Source: an uncultured Alphaproteobacteria bacterium (GTDB taxonomy: Bacteria > Pseudomonadota > Alphaproteobacteria > RF32 > CAG-239). From it: a stretch of 55,699 nt of DNA. The first letter of the stretch is position 1. The number at the start of each line of letters is the position of its first letter. The stretch is from positions 1 to 55,699 of the forward strand of contig CALXPT010000009.1 of assembly GCA_944390355.1 (NCBI GenBank), in the 5' to 3' direction. Shown in pieces: positions 41,457 to 48,498 of the stretch. A program made the translations under genes and the position numbers. The notes beneath the pieces were generated by a model. The model did not search any database and had not been told where the DNA came from. It saw only the letters and a list, made by a program, of their open reading frames with translations.

Positions 41457-41939
41457 CTATTTTTGCCTACGGTTCAGCGCTCGCCAGATTTCGGGTCTCA
41501 TGAAACGCCCCTGCCAGATTCCTCTCTTTTGTTTTCGGGCAATTTCTTCATCTTTTATGTATTTATCGTCATAATGGTCATAGGCAACAGCCCAGCCGCT
41601 TTTTATCATTGCCTTATTAATATCTTCGCCGTTGGCATAGCAAAATGAAACTTGTCTTTTGTAGCGATCAAGCGATATTTTTTTACAGACAACATCTTTC
41701 CCTTTAATAAAATCTACCAAAAATTCTCGCGCTTTAATGCCACAGCGATATTTTTGATTATTTTTATCATGGCAAATTTGTTTGTATTCGGGGGCATCTA
41801 TCCCTTCAAGGCGAATTTCCGTACCATTCAGCACAATACTATCACCGTCTATGACTTTAATATGCTGCATATCTCGGGCGGCCAAGTTGTGTCCTAAAAA
41901 TAGAAAACAAAGCACCCAAACAAAGGATTTTTTTCTCAT
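41457..41939 (-). CDS. Secreted thermonuclease (SNase) family nuclease
   Basis: The 160-residue product has a signal peptide (MRKKSFVWVLCFLFLGHNLAA) and one SNase domain: HIKVIDGDSIVLNG, then IRLEGIDAPEYKQ carrying the Arg, Asp and Glu of the active site, and LDRYKRQVSF with the second catalytic Arg. All catalytic positions are present. The enzyme should cleave DNA or RNA in a calcium-dependent way in the periplasm or outside. GAGGTTAGC is the Shine-Dalgarno. Confidence 0.9.
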   Translation of the reverse strand: MRKKSFVWVLCFLFLGHNLAARDMQHIKVIDGDSIVLNGTEIRLEGIDAPEYKQICHDKNNQKYRCGIKAREFLVDFIKGKDVVCKKISLDRYKRQVSFCYANGEDINKAMIKSGWAVAYDHYDDKYIKDEEIARKQKRGIWQGRFMRPEIWRALNRRQK

Positions 41940-42085
41940 TGCTAACCTCTACCCACGAGAGGATATTTCATTAAAATAAAAATATGTTTAATAACCTCAA
42001 AAAAAACTTTGTCGTTTGTAAAAGATTGTAATAAACTACTCGTAGTTTATATAAACAACTATTAATAAACATAAGGATAAATAAA

Positions 42086-42931
42086 GTGTCCGGACAAATT
42101 GGTTCCAAGTTAGTCTTATCGGTGCTTGCGCTGTTTCTGAGCAGTTGCGATTTGCGTACGCGTAGTTTTAAGGATATTATAAATGATCCGCTGAATGAAC
42201 ATGTCGAAGTTGAAAATGCAAAATTATACCGGCCGAGTTCCATTATCTTTTGTCGCAATAAACAATGCGCTCCGGCACATTTATCAATGTCTAAAGAATA
42301 TATTCACAATTCTTTATTGCATTTGCTGCAAAATAACAGTCGAAAGACCGCTTTAATTTGTGAAGCTGATCCGAGCAGTCACGCTTGTATTGAAAACTAT
42401 GTTCAACTTCCGATAAAAATAGGGATTACCCCTGGGTATTTTTATCTTGATTCTGCAAAAATTACGGATGTTTCGGTTACTAAAGGAAATTCACAAATCA
42501 GTCTTGTGTTAAATTACGGAATAACTTATAACGGACAAACGCCGGATTGTTTGGCCTCGCGAACGATTGTTTTTGCCAAGTCGCCGTCTAATATCATATG
42601 GGAAGACCCCGGGTATAGCTGCCAAATGAATGCTATCGGCCAGACTTCTGTTAAAACCGTTTTTTCGATTGATTATATAGATTTGGATTATGGTTATATT
42701 GGAGGATACTATTCTATAGGTTTGTCAGGACCGACGTATGGTGGCGGTACCGGATATATGCTTATTCGTATGCCTAAAGATGCTTATCCTTTAGCCCCTA
42801 ATTTAAAGGCTCCGAAAAATTCTAAAGTTAGCCGTCTCGGAGAACAATTATTACAGCAAGAAGTTCCGCAAAATTATAGTGGAGCAGTTAATTCGAATGT
42901 AAAAGTATTTCCGATTACACAAAAAAATTAG
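42086..42931 (+). CDS. Lipoprotein of unknown function (GTG start)
   Basis: The 281-residue product has a lipoprotein signal ending LFLSSC (Cys20) and a mature part rich in beta strands and aromatic residues (IGGYYSIGLSGPTYGGGTGY near residue 210). It begins at a GTG after AAGGATAAATAAA; no ATG gives an intact signal peptide. No conserved domain is recognised. It lies immediately before the right arm of the inverted duplication and ends in a terminator (42951-42980) whose T run touches the arm boundary. Confidence 0.7.
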   Translation: MSGQIGSKLVLSVLALFLSSCDLRTRSFKDIINDPLNEHVEVENAKLYRPSSIIFCRNKQCAPAHLSMSKEYIHNSLLHLLQNNSRKTALICEADPSSHACIENYVQLPIKIGITPGYFYLDSAKITDVSVTKGNSQISLVLNYGITYNGQTPDCLASRTIVFAKSPSNIIWEDPGYSCQMNAIGQTSVKTVFSIDYIDLDYGYIGGYYSIGLSGPTYGGGTGYMLIRMPKDAYPLAPNLKAPKNSKVSRLGEQLLQQEVPQNYSGAVNSNVKVFPITQKN

Positions 42932-42950
42932 ATTTCAATAATTAGTACGG

Positions 42951-42980
42951 CCTGTTTGTTAAAAAACAGGTCATTTTTTT
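42951..42980 (+). terminator. Terminator after the 42086 gene
   Basis: CCTGTTT-GTTAAA-AAACAGG followed by T residues. Confidence 0.7.
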
Positions 42981-43027
42981 ATGCAAAAGAGTTCGTGCAA
43001 ACCCGCGGAAAACCTCGAAAATTTCTA

Positions 43028-43056
43028 TTGAAAGGATTTTTTTCTTGTGGTATAAT
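43028..43056 (+). promoter_or_regulatory. Promoter of the copy-2 Cys-rich/coiled-coil operon
   Basis: TTGAAA, a 17-base spacer and TATAAT, then AAAGGAC as the Shine-Dalgarno before the ATG at 43097. Confidence 0.9.
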
Positions 43057-43096
43057 ACGAGTCGTGGAGATAAGTAATATCGAAAGGACTTTTATC

Positions 43097-43954
43097 ATGA
43101 ACAAGGTTTATTTGTTGTTTGGGCTGTTATCTTCGGCGGCGATTTTTGCGCCGGATGTGAGAGCCGATATTTCCCTTCCTTCAGAAAAAATTACATTTGT
43201 TCACACACTTCACACACACCTCTTTTCTGAAGATTATTTATCTCCCGAGAGTTTTAGGGAGCGGCAAGAAATCAAGGTTGCGCAGGTATGCTTTATCACC
43301 GATACCGAAGATTGCGGCGGGGCGGACTTTGTCGGCACGGATTTGGAAGGCGGCACACCGGAAGTTATACCCCCAGGGGGAGGAGATGCCGAAAGCTGTA
43401 TCAAAATGGGGTATGATAAAACCTCATGTCCGAACGGCTATAAAGGCAACAAATATTGCCCGCTGAATAATAAATATTTTGCCGAATGTATTTCGGATTG
43501 TCCGAGCAGTTACGTAACTTGTCAATCACCACAGCAAGGAGTCGGAGAGGTTTGTGGTGACGGCTTGTATCAAGATTGCTGTACCCCGACGTGTCCGGCG
43601 GAATACAAGTACACATTGGGTTCTATTCCCGATGGTTATGAAGCGGACGGCGAGCCTTGTATGGAATGCGACGAAGGCGGATTGAAAATCAAGGAAAAAT
43701 ACAAAATTAAAGAGAAAGACTGTTCGGGATATTTGGATTGCGGGGAAATGGGCTGTGAGGACAGAGCAACGACTTGTCAAAGCGGCAATACAACCCTGTG
43801 TTCGGAGTGCAAAAAATGCCCGAACCTCGGCACGGAGAGTGAATGCCCGCCGTGTACGGTCTGCACGTTTGAAGAATGCTCGAATTTATATGTTGTAACC
43901 GGCTGTGCAACAAATTGTACCGACTGGTGCGACTATTGTGCTTTTGAACAATAG
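43097..43954 (+). CDS. Exported cysteine-rich protein, copy 2
   Basis: The 285-residue paralog of 38594 has an almost identical signal peptide and C-terminal 150 residues (GVGEVCGDGLYQDCC to DWCDYCAFEQ). The linker is different (LEGGTPEVIPPGGGDAES), and the CP-x-x-YKGNKYCPLNNKYFAEC segment carries many substitutions. The mosaic pattern suggests exchange between the copies or diversification of the middle. It is the first gene of a two-gene operon. Confidence 0.75.
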   Translation: MNKVYLLFGLLSSAAIFAPDVRADISLPSEKITFVHTLHTHLFSEDYLSPESFRERQEIKVAQVCFITDTEDCGGADFVGTDLEGGTPEVIPPGGGDAESCIKMGYDKTSCPNGYKGNKYCPLNNKYFAECISDCPSSYVTCQSPQQGVGEVCGDGLYQDCCTPTCPAEYKYTLGSIPDGYEADGEPCMECDEGGLKIKEKYKIKEKDCSGYLDCGEMGCEDRATTCQSGNTTLCSECKKCPNLGTESECPPCTVCTFEECSNLYVVTGCATNCTDWCDYCAFEQ

Positions 43955-44060
43955 TTCAAAGTCAAGAGAGAGGGAAAAATAACCATAATTATTAACAATG
44001 CGGCGGTCTGGGCACAATGCAAAATTGATGGCGGTAGACCCCGCCTACAGGAGAAAGAAA

Positions 44061-44918
44061 ATGAGAAAGTTTTTATTATATTCAACAATTTTGGTGGCTT
44101 TTACGATGAGCGGCGGGGCGGCAAATGCAGCGTGTATTCAAACTCCGACTTGTTCAAGCTTGGGTTATACCTCAAGTTCATCCTGCGACGGCGGTATTAA
44201 ATGCCCGTTCGGCAATGCATGGAACTGCACAGCAAGCGATTTAAGCACTCAAATAACGGAGCTAACTAACAAAATAACCGAACAAACGAACAAGATAACG
44301 GAGGTTACTAATAAGATAACAACAATAGAGGAAAAAATTGTAACAATAGAAAGCGGAGCATCGTCGAGTAATTGTACTGTCGGGGCTATCTTGTATTCGG
44401 ATATGAGTTGTGATCCGAATGTTGTAGCGTCTAAAAAGCCAATCGGTGTGGTGTTTGATCAAGCGAATCGTTTAGCGATAGCGTTGGATCCAGAGGCGGT
44501 AAAATGGTGGGTTGATAATCCTTTTGATGTACCGACATTATCAAATTATAGTTCACCATCAGAGGCAACAGCAGATTGGCAAGGTAAAAATAATACGCGT
44601 TTGGTGTTGGAGTATTGCAAGACGAATGAGAGGAGAGGTTGTCCTGCAGTTGAATATGTGAATCGCTATAAAACGGAAGGAACACAAGCAGGAGATTGGT
44701 ATGTGCCAGCTATGGGAGAGTTGAATGCCATATATCAAAATAAAGATGTTTTGAACATGGCTTTAGGGACAATCGGCGGAACAGAACTATACAGTGAGCA
44801 TTGGTCTTCTTCCGAGAGTCCTAGCGGCCTTGTTTGGATTCAGGATTTCTATGATGGTGTTGTCGACAACAGCACTGTGTATGCTAAACTTTTCGTTCGC
44901 CCGGTCCTAGCTTTTTAG
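44061..44918 (+). CDS. Exported coiled-coil protein with DUF1566/lectin-like C-terminus, copy 2
   Basis: The 285-residue paralog of 37627 has a signal peptide (residues 1-24), a Cys region, a heptad coiled coil (residues 61-97, LTNKITE repeats) and a DUF1566-like domain ending VRPVLAF. Ordinary substitutions and short indels separate the copies between residues about 160 and 245. From Pro254 to Phe278 the copies differ at 20 of 25 residues with no indel. AGGAGAAAG sets the start. The 106-base spacer from 43097 contains an inverted repeat (GGCGGTCT/AGACCCCGCC) conserved in both arms. Confidence 0.8.
   Translation: MRKFLLYSTILVAFTMSGGAANAACIQTPTCSSLGYTSSSSCDGGIKCPFGNAWNCTASDLSTQITELTNKITEQTNKITEVTNKITTIEEKIVTIESGASSSNCTVGAILYSDMSCDPNVVASKKPIGVVFDQANRLAIALDPEAVKWWVDNPFDVPTLSNYSSPSEATADWQGKNNTRLVLEYCKTNERRGCPAVEYVNRYKTEGTQAGDWYVPAMGELNAIYQNKDVLNMALGTIGGTELYSEHWSSSESPSGLVWIQDFYDGVVDNSTVYAKLFVRPVLAF
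44820..44894 (+). other. Hypervariable 25-codon stretch (candidate diversity-generating retroelement VR), copy 2
   Basis: The stretch aligns without gaps to the complement of 37651-37725. There are 12 first-position, 15 second-position and 3 third-position differences. It is bounded by identical TGGTCTTCTTCCGAGAGT upstream and by GTTCG(T/C)CC(A/G)GTCCTAGC downstream. A GC hairpin (44938-44968) lies about 20 bases beyond the stop codon. Confidence 0.6.
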
Positions 44919-44937
44919 GGGAGTTCTCTTAATATAT

Positions 44938-44968
44938 CAAAGCCCGTTCGTTAAGAATGGGCTTTGGT
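44938..44968. terminator. Convergent terminator after 44061
   Basis: AAAGCCC pairs with GGGCTTT around a 13-base loop. It may serve the minus-strand gene at 44984 too. Confidence 0.7.
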
Positions 44969-44983
44969 CTTTTTGTTAAGTTT

Positions 44984-45190
44984 TTATAAAAAGAACATTG
45001 AAAATTCTTTCCAGTTATACCAAACAAGTGTGGCAAAGGCTAAGATAATCAATGTTAAGAGAATTTGTGCCAGCACTTTTACTCGATGTGAACATGGGGT
45101 TACATCATGTGTGTTGGCATCAAAATATTCATGCTTGGTGGGGTCATAATCATTATTTGGTGTGTACCCCTGATTTTGTTTTTTTTCCAT
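44984..45190 (-). CDS. Small single-helix membrane protein, function unknown
   Basis: The 68-residue product has a charged polar N-terminal half (MEKKQNQGYTPNNDYDP) followed by one membrane helix (VLAQILLTLIILAFATLVWY, residues about 39-58). It has a TTGACA/ATAATT promoter on the minus strand (45259 to 45231) and an SD-less AT-rich leader like the other orphan genes, which supports it being real despite its size. No family is recognised. Confidence 0.6.
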   Translation of the reverse strand: MEKKQNQGYTPNNDYDPTKHEYFDANTHDVTPCSHRVKVLAQILLTLIILAFATLVWYNWKEFSMFFL

Positions 45191-45532
45191 AATGATATGT
45201 TTTAAGTTTATAAAAATAAAATGTCAGCTTAATTATGTAAAAAAACATAATTTTGTCAAGAAGTTTTTGCCGGATGAATTGTAAAAGATGCGAACTTCTC
45301 TTTTAAATTCCGGCTAATTCTGTCTATAGAGAGGAGTCTGAAGATAAGATGATTTGTGAAAGTGGAAAACAAGGGGAAGATTTGGTGAGGTATAAGAATT
45401 AGCTAAATGAATGTATGTTGTTGTCTGCGCTTTGTACTGTCCCAAGTTTTGGAAGGAAAAGTGTTTTTTTTGCTTTACTTTAGGGGGGGAATTTCCTAGT
45501 ATTATATTATGTTTAATCTGAAAGGCATTAAT
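45191..45532. other. Intergenic region with IS-end remnants
   Basis: The region holds the promoter of the minus-strand 45190 gene (TTGACA at 45259 to 45254, 17-base spacer, ATAATT). It also holds a copy of GGCTAATTCTGTCTA (45312-45326) and a diverged solo IS end TACTGTCCCAAGTTTT (45435-45450). The pair has the same order and a similar spacing to the pair at 239 and 334. No gene is seen. Confidence 0.55.
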
Positions 45533-45940
45533 ATGGAAAATGTGGTTCGTGTCGGGGTTGGGGTTTATATTTTTAACCAAAAAAAACAGGTATTGTTGGG
45601 TTTAAGAAAAAGCAAACATGGCGAAAATACTTGGTGTCCTCCCGGCGGCCATATGGAATTTGGTGAAACGAATGAACAAGCTGCCATAAGAGAAGCCAAA
45701 GAAGAGACGAATCTTGATTTGAATCCGCAAAATATCAAATTGTGTGGATTGACAAATGACTTTTTTCCTGAAAACAATCGTCATTACATTACTCTACACT
45801 TCTTTTGTCATGATTTTAAGGGAACGCCGGAGTTGATGGAACCTAATAAATGCGTTCAATGGCAGTGGTTTGATGTTGATAAACTGCCGGAGAATCTTTT
45901 CTTGTCTAATCGAAATTTTCTTAGAAATCATTCTTTGTGA
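45533..45940 (+). CDS. Nudix hydrolase (MutT family)
   Basis: The 135-residue enzyme has a complete Nudix box GGHMEFGETNEQAAIREAKEETNL (positions about 39-62), with the usual glycine before U replaced by Thr/Asn. The metal-binding REAKEE core is intact. It hydrolyses a nucleoside diphosphate linked to another group; the substrate cannot be read from the sequence. The NTWCPPGGH lead-in resembles NUDT15/MTH1-like sanitation enzymes. The start at 45533 follows GAAAGG. Confidence 0.9.
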   Translation: MENVVRVGVGVYIFNQKKQVLLGLRKSKHGENTWCPPGGHMEFGETNEQAAIREAKEETNLDLNPQNIKLCGLTNDFFPENNRHYITLHFFCHDFKGTPELMEPNKCVQWQWFDVDKLPENLFLSNRNFLRNHSL

Positions 45941-45999
45941 AAAAGTGTTTTTAATTTTTTGTATTTAATTAGAAGAGCAGATTTATTCATATATGTTGT

Positions 46000-46014
46000 G
46001 GCTGATTCTGTCTA
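46000..46014 (+). repeat. GGCTGATTCTGTCTA motif copy
   Basis: One of four copies of GGCTAATTYTGTCTA (239, 45312, 46000, 46733), each followed by a purine-rich stretch. The function is unknown; it may mark an IS end or insertion scar. Confidence 0.5.
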
Positions 46015-46180
46015 AAATGGAGGGGCTTTTTTAGAGGTGAGGGAGGCGTCGAGAAGGCTTGAATAAGCTTGTGAGAGGGTGTTTCGAGATAAGTGGTCAA
46101 ATAAGGTGATGCGCGGGGCGGGCGTAAAAATAAAAAACCTCACAATATGGAAGTTGTGAGGTGGGATTGGTTTGTTGCAG

Positions 46181-46594
46181 TTACTTTGATTGTTTTTTAT
46201 AATCCTTATCAAACAATATGAGCAAATTAAGCGGTTTATCGTGGCTCAATACCCAGTTATGTGAGGTAAATTCTACCGAATTTACACGTTGATAAGCAGC
46301 TTGCAAAGCGGCTTCTTTGGTTGGGAATTCATCATAAAATGCTCCTTCGCCGCCGAGCTCTTTGTTGCCGAAAGACATTAATCGCATATCCCGTCCATAA
46401 TCGCCCGATTCCTCGTAAACTAGCGTGGCCGTATATCTTAGCTGTTTGTTCGGAGAACAGAATTGGTTATCTGTTACCTCAATAGCGAAGTGGGTATTTA
46501 CAAACTCGTAGAGCTCTTCGACTTTATTTTCATCAATATTCAGCTTTTGGGCAAAGTGCCGTTTGGCAAAACTTGTAAAATCGTTCTTGTTCAT
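46181..46594 (-). CDS. Orphan small protein, function unknown
   Basis: The 137-residue soluble product begins with a helical region (NDFTSFAKRHFAQKLNIDEN) followed by a mixed beta part with RYTATLVYEESGDYGR and AAYQRVNSVEFTSHNWVL. There is no signal peptide. The leader is AT-rich and SD-less on the minus strand. No family recognised; its reading frame and composition look coding. Confidence 0.55.
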   Translation of the reverse strand: MNKNDFTSFAKRHFAQKLNIDENKVEELYEFVNTHFAIEVTDNQFCSPNKQLRYTATLVYEESGDYGRDMRLMSFGNKELGGEGAFYDEFPTKEAALQAAYQRVNSVEFTSHNWVLSHDKPLNLLILFDKDYKKQSK

Positions 46595-47063
46595 AAATCA
46601 TAATTTTTTAATAGTTAGACATAATTATTTAATGTTTTATCAATCGTAGATTATTTATCTCAGAAAATCAAGTAAAAGAATTTTCTTTTATATTTGTTAG
46701 GGGTGGAGAAGGTAGTTTTTTAATGTGCTGTGTCTAATTTTGTCTAGATTGAGAGAGGGAAAGAAAAGGTGTTTGTGGGAAGCGAGGGGAAGAAAAGAGG
46801 GAAAAAAATCAGCGGGGATTGGGGCTGAGGGGAGCGCGGAGATTGAGGGCGGTCGTGAATTGGGAGTGAGGTGAGGAGAGCGCGGAGATTGAGGGCTGAG
46901 TGGAGATTGGGGTGAGGAGAAAGCGCGGAAATTGAGGGCGGACGTGAATTGGGAGAGGGGAGTGCGGAGATTAAGGGCGGGAGCGGGGATTGGGGCTGAG
47001 GGACAGTATATTGATTTGGTGGATCTATAAGAGGCTGTATAAAATTATCATCAATATTAGAGA
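46595..47063. other. Intergenic region with G-rich purine repeats
   Basis: After the AT-rich leader of the minus-strand gene there is a GTCTAATTTTGTCTA motif (46732-46746) and then about 250 bases of strongly purine-biased DNA (46747-47003), annotated separately. A 108-codon proline-rich open frame on the complement is explained by that composition and is not called as a gene. Confidence 0.6.
46747..47003 (+). repeat. Purine-rich, G-rich degenerate repeat tract
   Basis: The plus strand is almost entirely A and G with scattered T and C. GCGCGGAGATTGAGGGC or close variants occur at 46834, 46880, 46923 and 46962. GCGGGGATTGGGGCTGAGGG occurs at both ends (46812 and 46983). Runs of three to five G at short spacing could form quadruplexes or triplexes. 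Confidence 0.8.
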
Positions 47064-47092
47064 TTGACAAAGTATTATAAGTTTAATAGCTT
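47064..47092 (+). promoter_or_regulatory. Promoter of the 47142 gene
   Basis: TTGACA, a 17-base spacer and TAGCTT with TTTAATA before it, then an SD-less leader with TTTATTATTTTAG. Confidence 0.6.
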
Positions 47093-47141
47093 GTGGGCGA
47101 GTGTTTATTATTTTAGTTTATCATTTTAAATCTATATCATT

Positions 47142-47816
47142 ATGGAAAAACAGGAAAAGAAATCAAAAAAGGAAATTTGGAAGGAAATTTCTTTGGATTT
47201 TCGGTCGTTGTGCCGAGAGCTGAGGCTTTGGTGGTTGCCAGGGAGAGGGAATTCTGAATCAGAAAAGAAAATCCGGAAAAAGAAAGTCGGGATGTTTTAT
47301 TATGCCAAAAAGAATTTCTTTTCCGAAAAGCGTCTTTGGGGCAAGACAATGTCAGGCATTGTTGCTTATGTCGATGAAACAGGAGAGCATGGCTTAATTG
47401 TTCTTTTGCATCCTAAAAAAATGCAGTGGTCGAGTGATAAGTTATCTGTCAGGTTGCCTCGTGATTCGAGGGGAAAAGAACGTACGCGCTTGATTTTGGA
47501 AGCTGCTGCTATGCAAGCCAAAAAGGCTGAGGCGGCAGAGTATTGCGCAACGTATGCTTTTGATGGTATTAAAGCCGGAGAAGCATTTTTGCCAAGTATG
47601 GAAGAATGGGAAAAAGCTATTGGGCCTAATATTTCATTGTTGAATGAAAAATGGCGTTCGATAAAAGGAAAAGATTTGTTGGAAAAGGGGGCGTATTGGT
47701 CTTCTTCCCAATTTTTGTTTAATTTATCTTTTGCTTTGATTTTCGATGATGATGATTGGGATTTGGCGTTGAAAGATAATAATGATGTCTATGTTTGTCC
47801 GGTCATTGCGTTTTGA
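47142..47816 (+). CDS. DUF1566/C-type-lectin-like cytosolic protein, paralog of 11422
   Basis: The 224-residue product has a very basic, lysine-rich N-terminus (residues 1-50) and then the same sequence of motifs as the 11422 product: KVGMFYYAKKNFF, SGIVAYVDETGEHGLIVLL, AAEYCATYAFDGIKAGEAFLPS, YWSSSQ and a terminal VCPVIAF. There is no signal peptide. It has the same promoter type and SD-less leader as its paralog 36 kb away. Function unknown. The fold assignment comes from the WSSS and LPS motifs and the C-terminal signature. Confidence 0.7.
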   Translation: MEKQEKKSKKEIWKEISLDFRSLCRELRLWWLPGRGNSESEKKIRKKKVGMFYYAKKNFFSEKRLWGKTMSGIVAYVDETGEHGLIVLLHPKKMQWSSDKLSVRLPRDSRGKERTRLILEAAAMQAKKAEAAEYCATYAFDGIKAGEAFLPSMEEWEKAIGPNISLLNEKWRSIKGKDLLEKGAYWSSSQFLFNLSFALIFDDDDWDLALKDNNDVYVCPVIAF

Positions 47817-47837
47817 TTTATTATTTTAATTTTTTTT

Positions 47838-47873
47838 ATCCGGTTGGTTTTATGCCACCGGTTTTTTTATGGT
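47838..47873 (+). terminator. Terminator after 47142
   Basis: CCGGTTGG-TTTTATG-CCACCGG before a T run. Confidence 0.7.
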
Positions 47874-47932
47874 TATTGTATATGGGTGAATTTGCTATAA
47901 AGTGTAAATTGTTTGACTGTAGGGTATAGCTT

Positions 47933-48118
47933 TCAGAATAATTTCAAAATAGCTTGGTTGGCTTGGGAGGCAAGGGAGAGGGCATTGGTTGCGAGGTTTT
48001 GGCGGGTTCGGAGTGCCAGTATATTGGCGGATTCTTCGTTCATATCGGCAAGCGTGAGTTTGTCAGCTCCTTCTTCCAAAACTTGGTTAAGACTATCTTG
48101 AACATTATTTGAATGCAG
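47933..48118 (-). pseudogene. C-terminal fragment of a flagellin gene
   Basis: About 60 codons on the complement read LADMNEESANILALRTRQNL and ALSLASQANQAILKLF then stop, which is the flagellin C-terminal D0 helix. The N-terminal D0/D1 domains and the central region are absent. Upstream, the frame runs into sequence unrelated to flagellin and an IS end at 48173-48195. No other flagellar gene is in the window. The fragment has no start signal of its own, so it is a relic of a lost flagellin gene. Confidence 0.75.
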
Positions 48119-48172
48119 CCAGTCAACACTTTTCAAAACAATTTTCTCCAAAGACTCTATTACTTTTTTATT

Positions 48173-48195
48173 CCCGAAACTTGGGGCAGTATAAT
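48173..48195 (-). repeat. Solo IS end next to the flagellin fragment
   Basis: These 23 bases are the exact reverse complement of the IS left end at 331-353 (ATTATACTGCCCCAAGTTTC plus GGG). The rest of the element is not present. Its position between the flagellin fragment and unrelated sequence suggests insertion and deletion removed the 5' part of the gene. Confidence 0.8.
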
Positions 48196-48229
48196 TCCGT
48201 CTTTTTCTGCTTATACTCGTTCTAGTGTG

Positions 48230-48418
48230 ATGCAAAGATATAAGTTAGAAGAAGGGCAGAAATCTTTTGGAAAACGAGTTGATGTCAGTGCTAAAAATGA
48301 TGAAATTATTAATCGGATGACAGAAATTCACGGACAAGAAAAGCCAAAGCATGGTGCAGTTGCGGCAGATGAGGCAGCCAAAGCTTATATTGCTAAAAAA
48401 GCTTTTGAAAGAGATTAA
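48230..48418 (+). CDS. Short orphan open frame, possibly a gene fragment
   Basis: The 62-codon frame reads MQRYKLEEGQKSFGKRVDVS and ends AKAYIAKKAFERD. Its composition (charged, helical) is protein-like, but no ribosome site is seen and the frame continues upstream across the IS end. It may be the 3' end of a gene cut by the same rearrangement that removed most of the flagellin gene. Confidence 0.35.
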   Translation: MQRYKLEEGQKSFGKRVDVSAKNDEIINRMTEIHGQEKPKHGAVAADEAAKAYIAKKAFERD

Positions 48419-48440
48419 TGTTTTTCTAAGGTAGCGGATG

Positions 48441-48480
48441 AAAAAAAACAGTCTTGATTTTTTTTTCAAGACTGTTTTTT
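48441..48480. terminator. Bidirectional terminator before the 48499 permease gene end
   Basis: AAAAAACAGTCTTGA pairs with TCAAGACTGTTTTTT. Confidence 0.9.
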
Positions 48481-48498
48481 TGCATTAAGCGTGGCGGG

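Larger units (their letters stand above)
42973..44955 (+). repeat. Right arm of the roughly 2-kb inverted duplication
   Basis: This arm mirrors 37590-39590. Homology starts at ATTTTTTTATGCAAAAGAG and ends after CTAGCTTTTTAGG, with a weaker match through the CAAAGCCCG of the terminator. Confidence 0.85.

Noticed and set aside
37627..44918. Ordinary relaxed divergence as explanation of the variable C-terminal codons
   Set aside because: Relaxed drift would also change third positions and introduce indels. Here third positions are nearly unchanged and the flanks are nearly identical, so simple drift does not fit.
46744..47070. Proline-rich 108-codon gene on the complement
   Set aside because: It is produced by the purine-rich repeat composition of the plus strand. 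It has no ribosome site and the residues are low complexity.
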